A stretch of DNA of 41,864 nt, from the NCBI GenBank assembly GCA_903828695.1, contig CAIKNE010000088.1, positions 1 through 41,864 on the forward strand. Reading direction: 5' to 3'. Position numbers and translations under genes: made by a program. Below the pieces are notes generated by a model, which was given only the letters and a program-made list of their open reading frames with translations, was not told the DNA's origin and did not search any database. Positions 16,587-24,922 of the stretch are shown one piece after another. Source of the stretch: an uncultured Burkholderiales bacterium. GTDB lineage: Bacteria; Pseudomonadota; Gammaproteobacteria; Burkholderiales; Burkholderiaceae_C. Numbering within the stretch: the stretch's first letter is position 1; each line of letters begins with the position of its first letter.

Positions 16587-17582
16587 ATGAGTAGTTATTA
16601 TTCGCTCATGAGCTTTTTATCACTTCTTTTTGCATTTCTACTCGAGCAGGTCAGACCCTTTGTCTACAACTCATGGGTTCAGGGCCAAGTTGCTAGCGCT
16701 GCGCAGTGGATTCGGCTGCACTTAGATGCTGGCCTGGAGAAACAGGCCTGGGCAGCGTGGAGTGCAGTTGCTTTAATTCCTACCCTCATTGTGGCTGCGA
16801 TTTATTGGTTTCTGATTGAGTGGGGAAGTTGGTTTTTTGGCCTGGTTTGGAGCGTTGGTGTGCTCTACGTTTGTTTGGGTTTTAGACAGTTTAGCCACCA
16901 TTTCACTGAAATTCGGGATGCACTTGAGTCTGCAAAAGAGGAGGAGGCGGGTACCTTACTGGCCAAGTGGAAGAATCTAAGCTCAAGTGACTGGAACTCT
17001 TCAACGCTCATTCGCCATTTGATAGAGCACTCAGTCGTTCAGGCACATCGACACGTGTTTGGTGTACTTTATTGGTATTGCATTTTGGCCGCTGTCGGGT
17101 TTGGTCCCGCGGGGGCGGTGCTCTACAGGCTTTGTGAAATATTGGTTTACGTATGGACGGAGCAAAGAGATATCGTAGAAGGTGAGGAGATTGTGAGCAG
17201 CGATTCCCTTCTTAAACTAACGCGTCAAATATGGTTTTATGTGGACTGGTTGCCCGCTCGCTTAACTGCGATATCGTTTGCAGTTGTGGGTAATTTTGAA
17301 GAGGCCATTGATTCATGGCGGTTTCACCTCAATCGCTACGACACAAGCAACGACGCCGTTATATTGGCATCCACGGCGGGGGCTTTGAACATTGAATTAG
17401 GAGTGACGCCGTTAAAAAATCAAGCTATCCAAGATTCAGGCGAACCAGAGCCGCGTGAATCTCAAAGGGGCCAACCCCCTCAAATAGCTCATTTAAAGAC
17501 TGTTGTGGGACTACTTTGGCGATCAGTTGTCATGTGGATGTTAATTTTGGCCTTGTTCAGCCTCACTCACTTAATGGGCTAG
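16587..17582 (+). CDS. CobD/CbiB family membrane protein
   Basis: This 331-residue protein has several hydrophobic helices: residues 5-22, 60-80, 84-98, a pair near 155-185, and one at the C-terminal end. It belongs to the CobD/CbiB (and AmpE-related) family; the segment QIWFYVDWLPARLTAISFAVVGNFEEAIDSWR is diagnostic (compare the WIPARLTAL-type motif). CbiB proper attaches aminopropanol to cobyric acid, but no other cobalamin gene is nearby. In this neighbourhood the protein is generally annotated only by family, so a cobalamin role is doubtful. Confidence 0.8.
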   Translation: MSSYYSLMSFLSLLFAFLLEQVRPFVYNSWVQGQVASAAQWIRLHLDAGLEKQAWAAWSAVALIPTLIVAAIYWFLIEWGSWFFGLVWSVGVLYVCLGFRQFSHHFTEIRDALESAKEEEAGTLLAKWKNLSSSDWNSSTLIRHLIEHSVVQAHRHVFGVLYWYCILAAVGFGPAGAVLYRLCEILVYVWTEQRDIVEGEEIVSSDSLLKLTRQIWFYVDWLPARLTAISFAVVGNFEEAIDSWRFHLNRYDTSNDAVILASTAGALNIELGVTPLKNQAIQDSGEPEPRESQRGQPPQIAHLKTVVGLLWRSVVMWMLILALFSLTHLMG

Positions 17583-17609
17583 TGAGTCAAGTTGACACGC
17601 CCACTTTAA

Positions 17610-18533
17610 CTAGTAAGGACTCTCTGAGAGTTGATGAAACAACTGGGCATATATTTTGTAACGACTCGCACTGATGAGCCCGTTTTCAAGCTCCGCGCGG
17701 ATAACGCACCCAGGCTCGTGCAGGTGTGTACAGTTGTAGAACTTACAGCCCGTATTAAACTGTTCAAGGTCGGGCATTAAATGCGCAAGCTGTGTGGGCT
17801 CGATGTGATTGAGTCCGAATTCTTGAAATCCCGGTGAATCAATCAATGCACTCGTGCGCTCTGAGTCAGTCCAGTAAAGCGTTGTTGCCGTTGTTGTGTG
17901 TTTGCCAGACTGCAAGGCCTTGGATATCTCCCCAGTCTGCGCCTGGGCGTTAGGGACCAGGCGGTTGATGAGCGTGCTCTTTCCAGCACCTGAGGGACCC
18001 ATAATGAAAGATATTTTGTTCTTAAGTCGATCCGTGAAATCTGGGTTCACTGCGCTCTCCCCCGTAAGAGTTAGAGGTAATAAGTCATAACCCATGGACG
18101 GGTAGTGTTTGAGTTTGTCCAAGGCCTTGGCAAATAAATCTCGCAGATCTGCTTTATTTAGAGCAATAAATGCGGGAATGTTTTGAGAGTTTGCTGATAT
18201 GAGCGCCCGAACAATTTGTTCTTCTGAGAAGTCGGGATCGCTGGCCACCAAGACAACGATTTGATCGATATTGGCTGCGAAGGACTTGGTCCGTAATTCA
18301 TCGCTTCTGTAAAAGAGGTTTGTGCGCTCATCTACGTGTTCGATGATGCCTGCGTCCTCAGTGACACTCCACTGCACACGATCACCAACGACAACTTCGT
18401 TTTTCTTGCCCCTGAAGTGACAAAGCCTGCGAAGACCGTCCGTGCTCTCGACAACGGCGTGGCGGCCGTGAGTGGCCGTGACCAGTCCTTGTAGAGTCAT
18501 CGATTTTGGGGTCTCGCCAGTGGTCTTAAGCAT
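17610..18533 (-). CDS. rsgA: Ribosome small-subunit-dependent GTPase RsgA
   Basis: RsgA checks late 30S assembly and releases RbfA. The 307-residue protein has an N-terminal OB fold (GLVTATHGRHAVVESTDGLRR). A circularly permuted GTPase domain follows, with motifs in the order G4 (ALNKADL), G1 (GPSGAGKSTLIN) and G3 (DSPGFQEFG). The C-terminal zinc knuckle reads CKFYNCTHLHEPGC, with the Cys-Cys-His-Cys ligands. It starts 8 bases after the M48 peptidase gene ends and is likely co-transcribed with it. Confidence 0.96.
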   Translation of the reverse strand: MLKTTGETPKSMTLQGLVTATHGRHAVVESTDGLRRLCHFRGKKNEVVVGDRVQWSVTEDAGIIEHVDERTNLFYRSDELRTKSFAANIDQIVVLVASDPDFSEEQIVRALISANSQNIPAFIALNKADLRDLFAKALDKLKHYPSMGYDLLPLTLTGESAVNPDFTDRLKNKISFIMGPSGAGKSTLINRLVPNAQAQTGEISKALQSGKHTTTATTLYWTDSERTSALIDSPGFQEFGLNHIEPTQLAHLMPDLEQFNTGCKFYNCTHLHEPGCVIRAELENGLISASRYKIYAQLFHQLSESPY

Positions 18534-18541
18534 TTAGGCTT

Positions 18542-19804
18542 TTAAGACTCCAATTTTGCAAGTCGCTGGGACGCTGGGGGGTGTGAGTGGTAAAACTTAA
18601 CGTAAATGGGATCTGGCGTTAGAGTTGAGGAGTTGTCTTTATAAAGTTTTAACAGAGCACTTTTAAGGCTAGCTGAGTTGGCATGAATTTTTGCAAAAGC
18701 ATCCGCTTCAAACTCAAATTTTCTGGACCGAGCGGAACTCAAGGGGGAGAATAAAAAGCTGACCAAAGGCACAACTTCCATAAAAAGTAACAAAGCCAAT
18801 GCATCATTTGACCCGCTCAAGCTAGGCGTAACACCAAGGCCTGTATAAAACCACGCTTGCCCAGATAAAAAGCCCAGAGTCCAAAGACCCACCAAACTCA
18901 TTAAGAAACTTGTGATCATTAGTTTTGGAATATGCTTTAACTTGAAGTGGCCCAATTCATGCGCAAGCACTGCCTCCATCTCCTCTAGTGAGAGTTGCTG
19001 AAGTAATGTATCAAAGAAGACAACTCTTTTGTTGGATCCCATACCCGTGAAGAAGGCGTTGGAGTGTGCTGAGCGTCTGCTCCCGTCCATGACGAAAAAC
19101 CCTTTTGCGGACAATCCCACTCGCGTCATCAAATCAGTCACTTTTGCCTTCAATGTCTCGTCCTCTAGAGGCGTGAATTTGTTGAACAAAGGCATGATTA
19201 AATTGGGCGCTATCCACATGACAAAGAGTTGGTAGACCACAAGGCTTATCCATGCAATAGCCCACCAGTTCGCTCCGCCAGCACTCATCAGCTTCAATAT
19301 AAGCCACAAGATGGGCAGTCCCAGGACTGCACCAACCAAAAGGCCTTTGCATAAATCACTGACCCAAAGCGAAAGCGTCATTTTGTTGAAGCCAAATTTC
19401 TCTTCAAGTTGAAAGGTTTGTATCAACGACAAGGGCAGATGAAAGAGGCCATTGATCAACATGAAGGCGACGATCAAGCAAATTTCCTGCGTCATACTCA
19501 TACTGCTTGGGATGAAGAGGTTGATGGCTTGGTTTAAAGCAGAAAGACCTCCCAGTAAAGTCCAACTCATTAAAAGCAGTGTGTCTAGCAGTAATTCCCA
19601 AAAACCGATCTGTGATTTGGCAAGCGTGTAATCAGCTGCTTTTTGGTGTGCTTCTAAACTAATGGAGTCTGCAAAATCTGTAGGAACCTGATCTCGGTGT
19701 GCAAAGACACATCTGTTTTGTCTTGTAGTCAGCCAGATCTTAATCAATAGATTCAGCAGTAGGGTTGCGGAGAAGGCTAGCGTAAAAATTTGTGATGAAT
19801 TCAT
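18542..19804 (-). CDS. M48 family (Ste24-type) membrane metallopeptidase
   Basis: This 420-residue inner-membrane zinc peptidase is of the CAAX-protease-1/Ste24 type. The N-terminal half has about four helices and the EEKFGFNKMTLSLWVSDL segment seen in the Ste24 N-terminal domain. The catalytic HEXXH is in VLAHELGHFKLKH, and the third zinc ligand is the Glu in FEFEADAFA. Bacterial members are thought to act in membrane protein quality control; no prenylated substrate is expected. It heads an M48-rsgA pair and is divergent from orn. Confidence 0.92.
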   Translation of the reverse strand: MNSSQIFTLAFSATLLLNLLIKIWLTTRQNRCVFAHRDQVPTDFADSISLEAHQKAADYTLAKSQIGFWELLLDTLLLMSWTLLGGLSALNQAINLFIPSSMSMTQEICLIVAFMLINGLFHLPLSLIQTFQLEEKFGFNKMTLSLWVSDLCKGLLVGAVLGLPILWLILKLMSAGGANWWAIAWISLVVYQLFVMWIAPNLIMPLFNKFTPLEDETLKAKVTDLMTRVGLSAKGFFVMDGSRRSAHSNAFFTGMGSNKRVVFFDTLLQQLSLEEMEAVLAHELGHFKLKHIPKLMITSFLMSLVGLWTLGFLSGQAWFYTGLGVTPSLSGSNDALALLLFMEVVPLVSFLFSPLSSARSRKFEFEADAFAKIHANSASLKSALLKLYKDNSSTLTPDPIYVKFYHSHPPASQRLAKLES

Positions 19805-19896
19805 AGAGCACTAGTTTAGTTGGAAAAGTGAATCGATTGCACTCTATTTAGGGGCTTAGCCTCACAAAATCAAGCAAGATCAGCGACAATGATCCC

Positions 19897-20517
19897 ATGA
19901 ACGATACAAAAAATGCCACTCCACCAGTGCCAAGTACAACCCACCTGGTGACTAACGACCCCGCTTTACTTACCAAGTCGGATCAAAACCTGATTTGGAT
20001 CGATTGTGAGATGTCCGGACTCGATCCCGAGCGTGAAAGGTTGCTAGAGGTGGCGATCGTTATCACTGGCCCCAATTTAACGCCAAGAGTCGAAGGTCCC
20101 GTACTCATCATTCGCCAATCAGATGAGCTCTTAGCGGGTATGGACGCCTGGAATCAAGGTACCCATAAAAGGAGTGGCCTCATTGACAAAGTGAAATCAT
20201 CTACGCTGACCGAAGCGCAGGCAGAGGAAATCCTCTTGAATTTCATAAAGCAGTATGTTCCTAAATCGAGCTCTCCTTGTTGTGGCAACACGATTAGTCA
20301 AGACCGACGCTTCCTAGTGAAATACATGCCTCGACTGGATGCGTGGTTTCACTACAGAAATTTAGACGTCAGCACCCTGAAGGAGCTTGCAAAACGTTGG
20401 AAACCTGCGGTTTACTCAGCATTTAAGAAAAAACAATTACACACAGCTTTGGCCGACGTTCACGAATCCATCGATGAGCTCCAACACTACAAAGAGACTT
20501 TTTTGAACCTCCTTTGA
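19897..20517 (+). CDS. orn: Oligoribonuclease
   Basis: Orn is a 3'-5' exonuclease that degrades very short RNAs, and pGpG in particular. The 206-residue protein has the DEDDh motifs: [12 protein letters not shown] (first Asp and Glu), the [13 protein letters not shown] segment, and the final [18 protein letters not shown] with catalytic His and Asp. About 25 residues precede the conserved start, longer than in E. coli, so a downstream start cannot be excluded. It is divergent from the M48 gene, a typical Burkholderiales arrangement. Confidence 0.95.
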   Translation: MNDTKNATPPVPSTTHLVTNDPALLTKSDQNLIWIDCEMSGLDPERERLLEVAIVITGPNLTPRVEGPVLIIRQSDELLAGMDAWNQGTHKRSGLIDKVKSSTLTEAQAEEILLNFIKQYVPKSSSPCCGNTISQDRRFLVKYMPRLDAWFHYRNLDVSTLKELAKRWKPAVYSAFKKKQLHTALADVHESIDELQHYKETFLNLL

Positions 20518-20855
20518 TTCTCAATATTTGGAGGGATCGCAGTAATCTAACTTGTCACCAACTTAGCGATCAAGTAACTCTTTAGTGATAGATTGGCTGA
20601 TATTTTGTGGGTAGTGTCTTTAATTTGTGATATCCGTAGCTTACAGGGTTGCTATTTGTCAACAATAGTGAAATAATATAAGTCTTGCTTGAACACAAGT
20701 GTCCAGCAATTTGTACATCCGCCTCACACCTTGGGTCCATTAATGTGGACTGATCGCTCTTATACCAAAGTGCGTTGAACTTTGTCTGAAGGTTGATGTT
20801 TTTAAACCCTTCAGATGGAGTCGCCTTAGCCTTTTACAGGCCGGCGGAGTAATGT
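20518..20855. other. Intergenic region, long leader of rhlE
   Basis: These 338 bases contain no convincing gene. TTGTCA (20656) and AT-rich TAATATAAG (20674-20682) suggest a promoter, but the spacing is only 12-15 bases. A hairpin closer to rhlE is listed separately. The long leader is suggestive of post-transcriptional control. Confidence 0.5.
20785..20815 (+). promoter_or_regulatory. Hairpin in the 5' leader of rhlE
   Basis: TCTGAAGG (20785-20792) pairs perfectly with CCTTCAGA (20808-20815) around a 15-base loop, ending 40 bases before the rhlE start. There is no T-run directly after it, so it is more likely a leader structure than a terminator. Confidence 0.5.
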
Positions 20856-22586
20856 ATGAGTGAAAATTTAGTTTTAAACAATTCGGTTGAATCTTTGGAT
20901 TTAACGACCCTAGATGTATCCGTTGAATTGAGTCCTGTTCTTGCTACGCAAGACAATCAGTTGGATCACGATTCGGTCCCAACTCAGCTTGATCATCAGC
21001 ATAGTAATAAGTCAAAAACACCTGAAGCACCTGTTAATCCTATGTCTGAGTTTGAGGCGTTGGGTCTAGCAAGAGAGCTTAATCAAGCCGTTTTTGATCT
21101 TGGTTACACAAAACCGACCACGGTTCAATTGCGTGCAATCCCATTGGCAATGCAAGATGCAACAGATAGTCGTTTCAATGATTTGATGGTTTCTAGTCAA
21201 ACTGGAAGCGGCAAAACGGCAGCCTTTTTGTTGCCTGTTTTAAATACATTGTTGTCACAGCAAAAAGAAGAATATGCACAAGAGGACAAGGCCTGGAATG
21301 ATAAGGTTGCGCAAGCTCTTGCCAATGGTGAGCCACAGCCCAAGCGACCAAAGCGCAAGAACCCGCTTGATGCAAGAAACTTCAAGCCTGCTGTGCCAGG
21401 TGCGCTCGTACTTTGCCCAACGCGTGAGTTGGCTCAACAGGTTGCGCAAGACGCAATTGGTTTGGTCAAGCACTGCAAAGGGCTCAGAGTTGCCACGGTG
21501 GTCGGCGGAATGCCCTATGCGATGCAAATCTCAAAGCTGCAAAATGCAAACTTAGTGGTTGCGACTCCGGGTCGATTGATCGATCTACAAAACTCCAAGC
21601 AAATTCAACTCTCGAAGGTCCAGTTTTTAGTGATCGATGAGGCTGACCGCATGCTTGATCTTGGTTTTGCTGATGATTTGGCTCAAATCAACGAGCTAAC
21701 ACGTGAACGTCGCCAGACCATGATGTTTAGTGCTACTTTTGCCCCCCGCATTCAACAATTGGCTTCGCGCATTATGCGCAGTCCACAACGTGTCCAAGTC
21801 GATTCTCCTCAAGATAGACACAACAACATTAAGCAAGTTCTTTTTTGGGCTGATAGCATGTCCCATAAACGCAAGCTGCTTGACCATTGGCTCAGGGATA
21901 CAACGATTGCTCAGGCGATCGTATTTGCAAGCACTCAAATTGAGTGCGACTCACTTGCGCAAGATTTGCAGCAGTCAGGTTTCTCCTCTGTTGCCTTGCA
22001 CGGGGCTTTGAGTCAAAGCATCCGCAACCGCAGATTGAACGCTTTAAGAGACGGACAAGTGCAGATTCTTGTGGCAACCGATGTTGCTGCTCGCGGTATC
22101 GATGTACCCAGTATTAGTCACGTCTTCAATTACGGCCTTCCAATGAAGGCTGAGGATTACGTTCACAGAATCGGTAGAACCGGACGTGCGGGTCGGGACG
22201 GATTGGCCATTACTTTTGCTGAGTTCAGAGATCGTCGCAAGATCTCCGATATCGAGCACTTTACTCAACAGCCCCTAAGATCAGAGATCATTCCTGGTTT
22301 GGAGCCACAACCGCGGAGTAATAAATCTGCTGCACCTGCGCGTCGTGGGCGCTCAGATTCAAGAGATTCCAGGGATGGTCGAGATTCAAGAGGTTCAGAG
22401 AGAACTTTTGGTAAGCCAGCCAACAAGCCGCCAAGTGTTTGGAGAGCCGATGCACGTAAGCCCTCAGATTCAGGTGCTGGAGCACCTGCTAAGCGCCACG
22501 GCGGTGGTCAGGGTGGTGGGTTTTCTGGACGTGGGGCTCCTGCTGGAGGAGATCGTCCTGCGTTCAAACCCCGGGCGCCTAGATAA
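20856..22586 (+). CDS. rhlE: DEAD-box RNA helicase, RhlE type
   Basis: This 576-residue ATP-dependent RNA helicase acts in ribosome assembly or RNA decay. It has an acidic, Gln-rich N-terminal extension (1-65), the Q motif TKPTTVQLRAIP, motif I SQTGSGKT (114-121), PTRELAQQ, TPGR, DEAD (261-264), SAT, then the second RecA domain with VATDVAARGIDVP and HRIGRTGRAGR. Between motifs I and Ia there is a charged insert of roughly 45 residues (QKEEYAQEDKAWNDK and following), which I associate with beta-proteobacterial members. The tail from about 485 is low complexity with Arg/Gly/Asp-Ser repeats, probably RNA-binding. Confidence 0.93.
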   Translation: MSENLVLNNSVESLDLTTLDVSVELSPVLATQDNQLDHDSVPTQLDHQHSNKSKTPEAPVNPMSEFEALGLARELNQAVFDLGYTKPTTVQLRAIPLAMQDATDSRFNDLMVSSQTGSGKTAAFLLPVLNTLLSQQKEEYAQEDKAWNDKVAQALANGEPQPKRPKRKNPLDARNFKPAVPGALVLCPTRELAQQVAQDAIGLVKHCKGLRVATVVGGMPYAMQISKLQNANLVVATPGRLIDLQNSKQIQLSKVQFLVIDEADRMLDLGFADDLAQINELTRERRQTMMFSATFAPRIQQLASRIMRSPQRVQVDSPQDRHNNIKQVLFWADSMSHKRKLLDHWLRDTTIAQAIVFASTQIECDSLAQDLQQSGFSSVALHGALSQSIRNRRLNALRDGQVQILVATDVAARGIDVPSISHVFNYGLPMKAEDYVHRIGRTGRAGRDGLAITFAEFRDRRKISDIEHFTQQPLRSEIIPGLEPQPRSNKSAAPARRGRSDSRDSRDGRDSRGSERTFGKPANKPPSVWRADARKPSDSGAGAPAKRHGGGQGGGFSGRGAPAGGDRPAFKPRAPR

Positions 22587-22601
22587 TTCTTGAACTCAAT
22601 T

Positions 22602-22650
22602 GGGGGGTTAGCAGATCGACAAAATCATAGTATTGGGTCGATCTGGCCCC
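22602..22650 (+). terminator. Probable terminator hairpin after rhlE
   Basis: AGATCGAC (22613-22620) pairs with GTCGATCT (22637-22644), with outer GGGG and CCCC arms. A T-rich stretch only appears further on (22665-22680), so this is a weaker candidate than the other terminators. Confidence 0.5.
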
Positions 22651-22788
22651 AAAATTCGGGACTTTTAGGTTATTTTTTTGATGAGATGTGTTGCAAAAAT
22701 CTCAAAAGAATATCTAATAAAATCAACAAGTTCAGGTAAAAAGTTAATTTAGTACAATTATTTGATAAGATTATGTTAAGGAGATAAT

Positions 22789-23307
22789 ATGTCCAATCAA
22801 TCTGATTCACTTGAAAGCGTAGTAATTGGCGACGGCGTCGTTGTGAAGGGTACCTTTACGGTTCCTTCTAAGGCTGTGGTCAATGGAGTTATTGAAGGCG
22901 ACTTGACTGCAGAGGAGGTCCTGATCGGACCAACGGGTCGAATAACGGGTCGTGTTTCTGCAAAAGTGATTGATGTTCGTGGTCAGCTCCACAACACGAT
23001 CATTAGCGAGGAGAGCTTGATTGTGCGCTCGACCGGTAAGATTGCCGGCAAGGTACATTACTCTGAGATCGAAATTGAAAAGGGCGGCGAAATCGAGGGC
23101 TCACTCAATCAAGATTCTGATGAGATCGCCTCACAAACTGCTACCCAGGCTAAGACTGCTGCTGCACCGGCTCAGCAGTCTGCAGCGCCAACAGCCCCTG
23201 CGCAGCAACAGCCCGCAAATTCTGGCTCCCAAGCTAACGCTCCAGCTGCTAGCACCGGCGCGAGCCCCGCGCCAGCTAGTAGCAACAACACGCCCCGAGT
23301 AGGCTAA
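22789..23307 (+). CDS. Bactofilin (first copy)
   Basis: Bactofilins are small cytoskeletal proteins that polymerise without nucleotides and scaffold cell-wall enzymes. The 172-residue protein has the right-handed beta-helix core at about residues 8-105. It shows the alternating hydrophobic/Gly pattern of the family (VVKGTFTVPSKAVVNGVIEGDL, then GRITGRVSAKVIDVRGQL, then GKIAGKVHYSEIEIEKGGEIEG). The tail from 115 is Ala/Pro/Gln/Ser-rich. A strong AAGGAG ribosome binding site precedes the ATG, and TACAAT (22753-22758) may be its -10 element. It heads the cluster with M23 peptidase, bactofilin 2 and the RodZ-like gene. Confidence 0.92.
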   Translation: MSNQSDSLESVVIGDGVVVKGTFTVPSKAVVNGVIEGDLTAEEVLIGPTGRITGRVSAKVIDVRGQLHNTIISEESLIVRSTGKIAGKVHYSEIEIEKGGEIEGSLNQDSDEIASQTATQAKTAAAPAQQSAAPTAPAQQQPANSGSQANAPAASTGASPAPASSNNTPRVG

Positions 23308-23345
23308 TACCGCGCCGTCCAAATTGCGACTGTCTGCTTTAGAAC

Positions 23346-24389
23346 ATGAACATCTTGAGAAGACTCCCCTCAACCTTGCGATCTTTTACTCGCTTGGTGG
23401 TCAACTCTTGGAATCGGGATTACCTTGATGCGCGTATTATTTTGGAGCAAAACGGGGATCTAAAGTACTTAAACATTTCCGCAAAAATACAAAGAGTATT
23501 CATACGCAGCAGTATTGTTACAGCGGGCGTTTTGCTTTTAACAATCGTCTCCCTTGCAAGTACAAGTATCAACCTCTTTACGAGTCGTGCGCGTTTAGAG
23601 AGATCCCACGAGGAGGTCTACAGGGCTTTGCTCAGTAGTGCCTTGGATGGTCGGGACGCTCAGGATGTCCAGTTGAGTGAGGACCAAATGGTTGCTCTTG
23701 CGCAAACCATACGTGATCGGGATATGAGTATTCGTCGCTTTGTGGATACTTCTATGGTGGCGGTGACTCAAGAAAACGACACCATGAAGTCACAGTTGGA
23801 TTCTTCTGGCTTAACTGAGAAGATCGTTAAGATCATCCAACAAAACTCAGCCAACGGGGGCTTGACCCCAGAAAACACTTTGTCGGACAACCCATTGTTA
23901 AGGGGCAAGGTCGCTGACGAGCTCTCTACGAACCGCGCCTTGCGCGAGGTTTTGTATGCTTTGCCAACCCATATGCCCATCACCAATTACAGCGTTTCCT
24001 CCGATTTCGGAATCCGAAAGCATCCTGTGACTGGAATACCACATTTTCACACTGGGGTTGATTTGCTCACAGCAACCAACGATGATAATGTTCACCCTGT
24101 TAAGCCTGGCATAATTGTCATGGCTGAGTTTCATTCAACCTATGGCAACACGGTTGTTGTGCGTCACACCAACGGGGTCGAATCGTTGTACGCGCACCTC
24201 TCTTCGATTGCCGTTAAAGTTGGTGACAAGGTTGCCATGGATGACGTGATTGGACGCATTGGTAACACAGGCGTTTCAACTGGAAAGCATTTGCATCTTG
24301 AAATCTTGGTTGGTGGATATCCAGTAAATCCACAAAAAGTAATTCGTACAGCTCAATATGTTCAACAAATTCAGCAAAAGTCTCAGTAA
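23346..24389 (+). CDS. Membrane-anchored M23 (LytM) peptidoglycan endopeptidase
   Basis: This 347-residue protein has a short cytoplasmic N-terminus, one membrane helix (about residues 55-75, SSIVTAGVLLLTIVSLAS) and a helical periplasmic stretch (about 80-210). The catalytic LytM domain is at about 215-335. The zinc ligands are present: His and Asp in HFHTGVD, and the HLHLE motif near 315-319, so it should be active. M23 enzymes paired with bactofilins control cell shape in other proteobacteria (for example the LmdC/BacA pairing), and the gene is sandwiched between two bactofilins. Its end overlaps the second bactofilin start by 32 bases. Confidence 0.93.
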   Translation: MNILRRLPSTLRSFTRLVVNSWNRDYLDARIILEQNGDLKYLNISAKIQRVFIRSSIVTAGVLLLTIVSLASTSINLFTSRARLERSHEEVYRALLSSALDGRDAQDVQLSEDQMVALAQTIRDRDMSIRRFVDTSMVAVTQENDTMKSQLDSSGLTEKIVKIIQQNSANGGLTPENTLSDNPLLRGKVADELSTNRALREVLYALPTHMPITNYSVSSDFGIRKHPVTGIPHFHTGVDLLTATNDDNVHPVKPGIIVMAEFHSTYGNTVVVRHTNGVESLYAHLSSIAVKVGDKVAMDDVIGRIGNTGVSTGKHLHLEILVGGYPVNPQKVIRTAQYVQQIQQKSQ

Positions 24390-24891
24390 TCAAAGTCTCT
24401 CGTCAAACGAACAAAAACAAAGCGAAATCCCTAAGCTTCTGAAACCCCAAACTGACCCTCCAAATTCCGCTAAACCCTTAACCCAAGTTAACCAAAACGC
24501 GCAGTCTCCAAACGAGATTGCACTTCCTCAACATAATCAATCGCGTAACACTACTATGATGGACATCATCTCATCAAACTCTAATAAGCCCTCAATTTTG
24601 AGTGAGGGATTCTCTTTTCGTGGAGAAATCTCTGCGAAGGGCGCCATTCACGTTGAAGGCTCCTTAAACGGACAAGTGCAAGTTGACGAACTAACGATTG
24701 GTTCAAGAGGCCAAGTCGAAGGCGTGGTTACATGCTCAAGCTTGCACATAAAGGGAAAGTTCTCTGGCACTGCAACCTGCAGTGAGCTCATTGTTACATC
24801 GTCCGCAACGGTCGATGGACACGTGGTCTACCAGACGCTCTCTGTCCAAAAAGGCGCCTCTATTAAAGGCGAGCTGTTGCTCGTCAAGTAA
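24358..24891 (+). CDS. Bactofilin (second copy)
   Basis: This 177-residue protein has an unusually long disordered N-terminus (about residues 1-75, Asn/Gln/Ser/Pro-rich). The bactofilin beta-helix follows at about 80-177 (ILSEGFSFRGEISAKGAIHVEGSLNG, then GSRGQVEGVVTC, then GKFSGTATCSELIVTSSATVDG). Its start lies inside the 3' end of the M23 gene in another frame; no ribosome binding site is obvious, so translation may be coupled. A later start at 24556 would remove most of the N-terminus. It differs from the first copy in having its disordered part at the N- rather than the C-terminus. Confidence 0.88.
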   Translation: MFNKFSKSLSNQSLSSNEQKQSEIPKLLKPQTDPPNSAKPLTQVNQNAQSPNEIALPQHNQSRNTTMMDIISSNSNKPSILSEGFSFRGEISAKGAIHVEGSLNGQVQVDELTIGSRGQVEGVVTCSSLHIKGKFSGTATCSELIVTSSATVDGHVVYQTLSVQKGASIKGELLLVK

Positions 24892-24922
24892 TTCCAATAA
24901 TTACTAAGGAAACCCTACCTAC

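Noticed and set aside
16587-17582. Cobalamin biosynthesis locus
   Set aside because: Only a family-level match to CobD/CbiB, with no other cobalamin gene or cobalamin riboswitch nearby.
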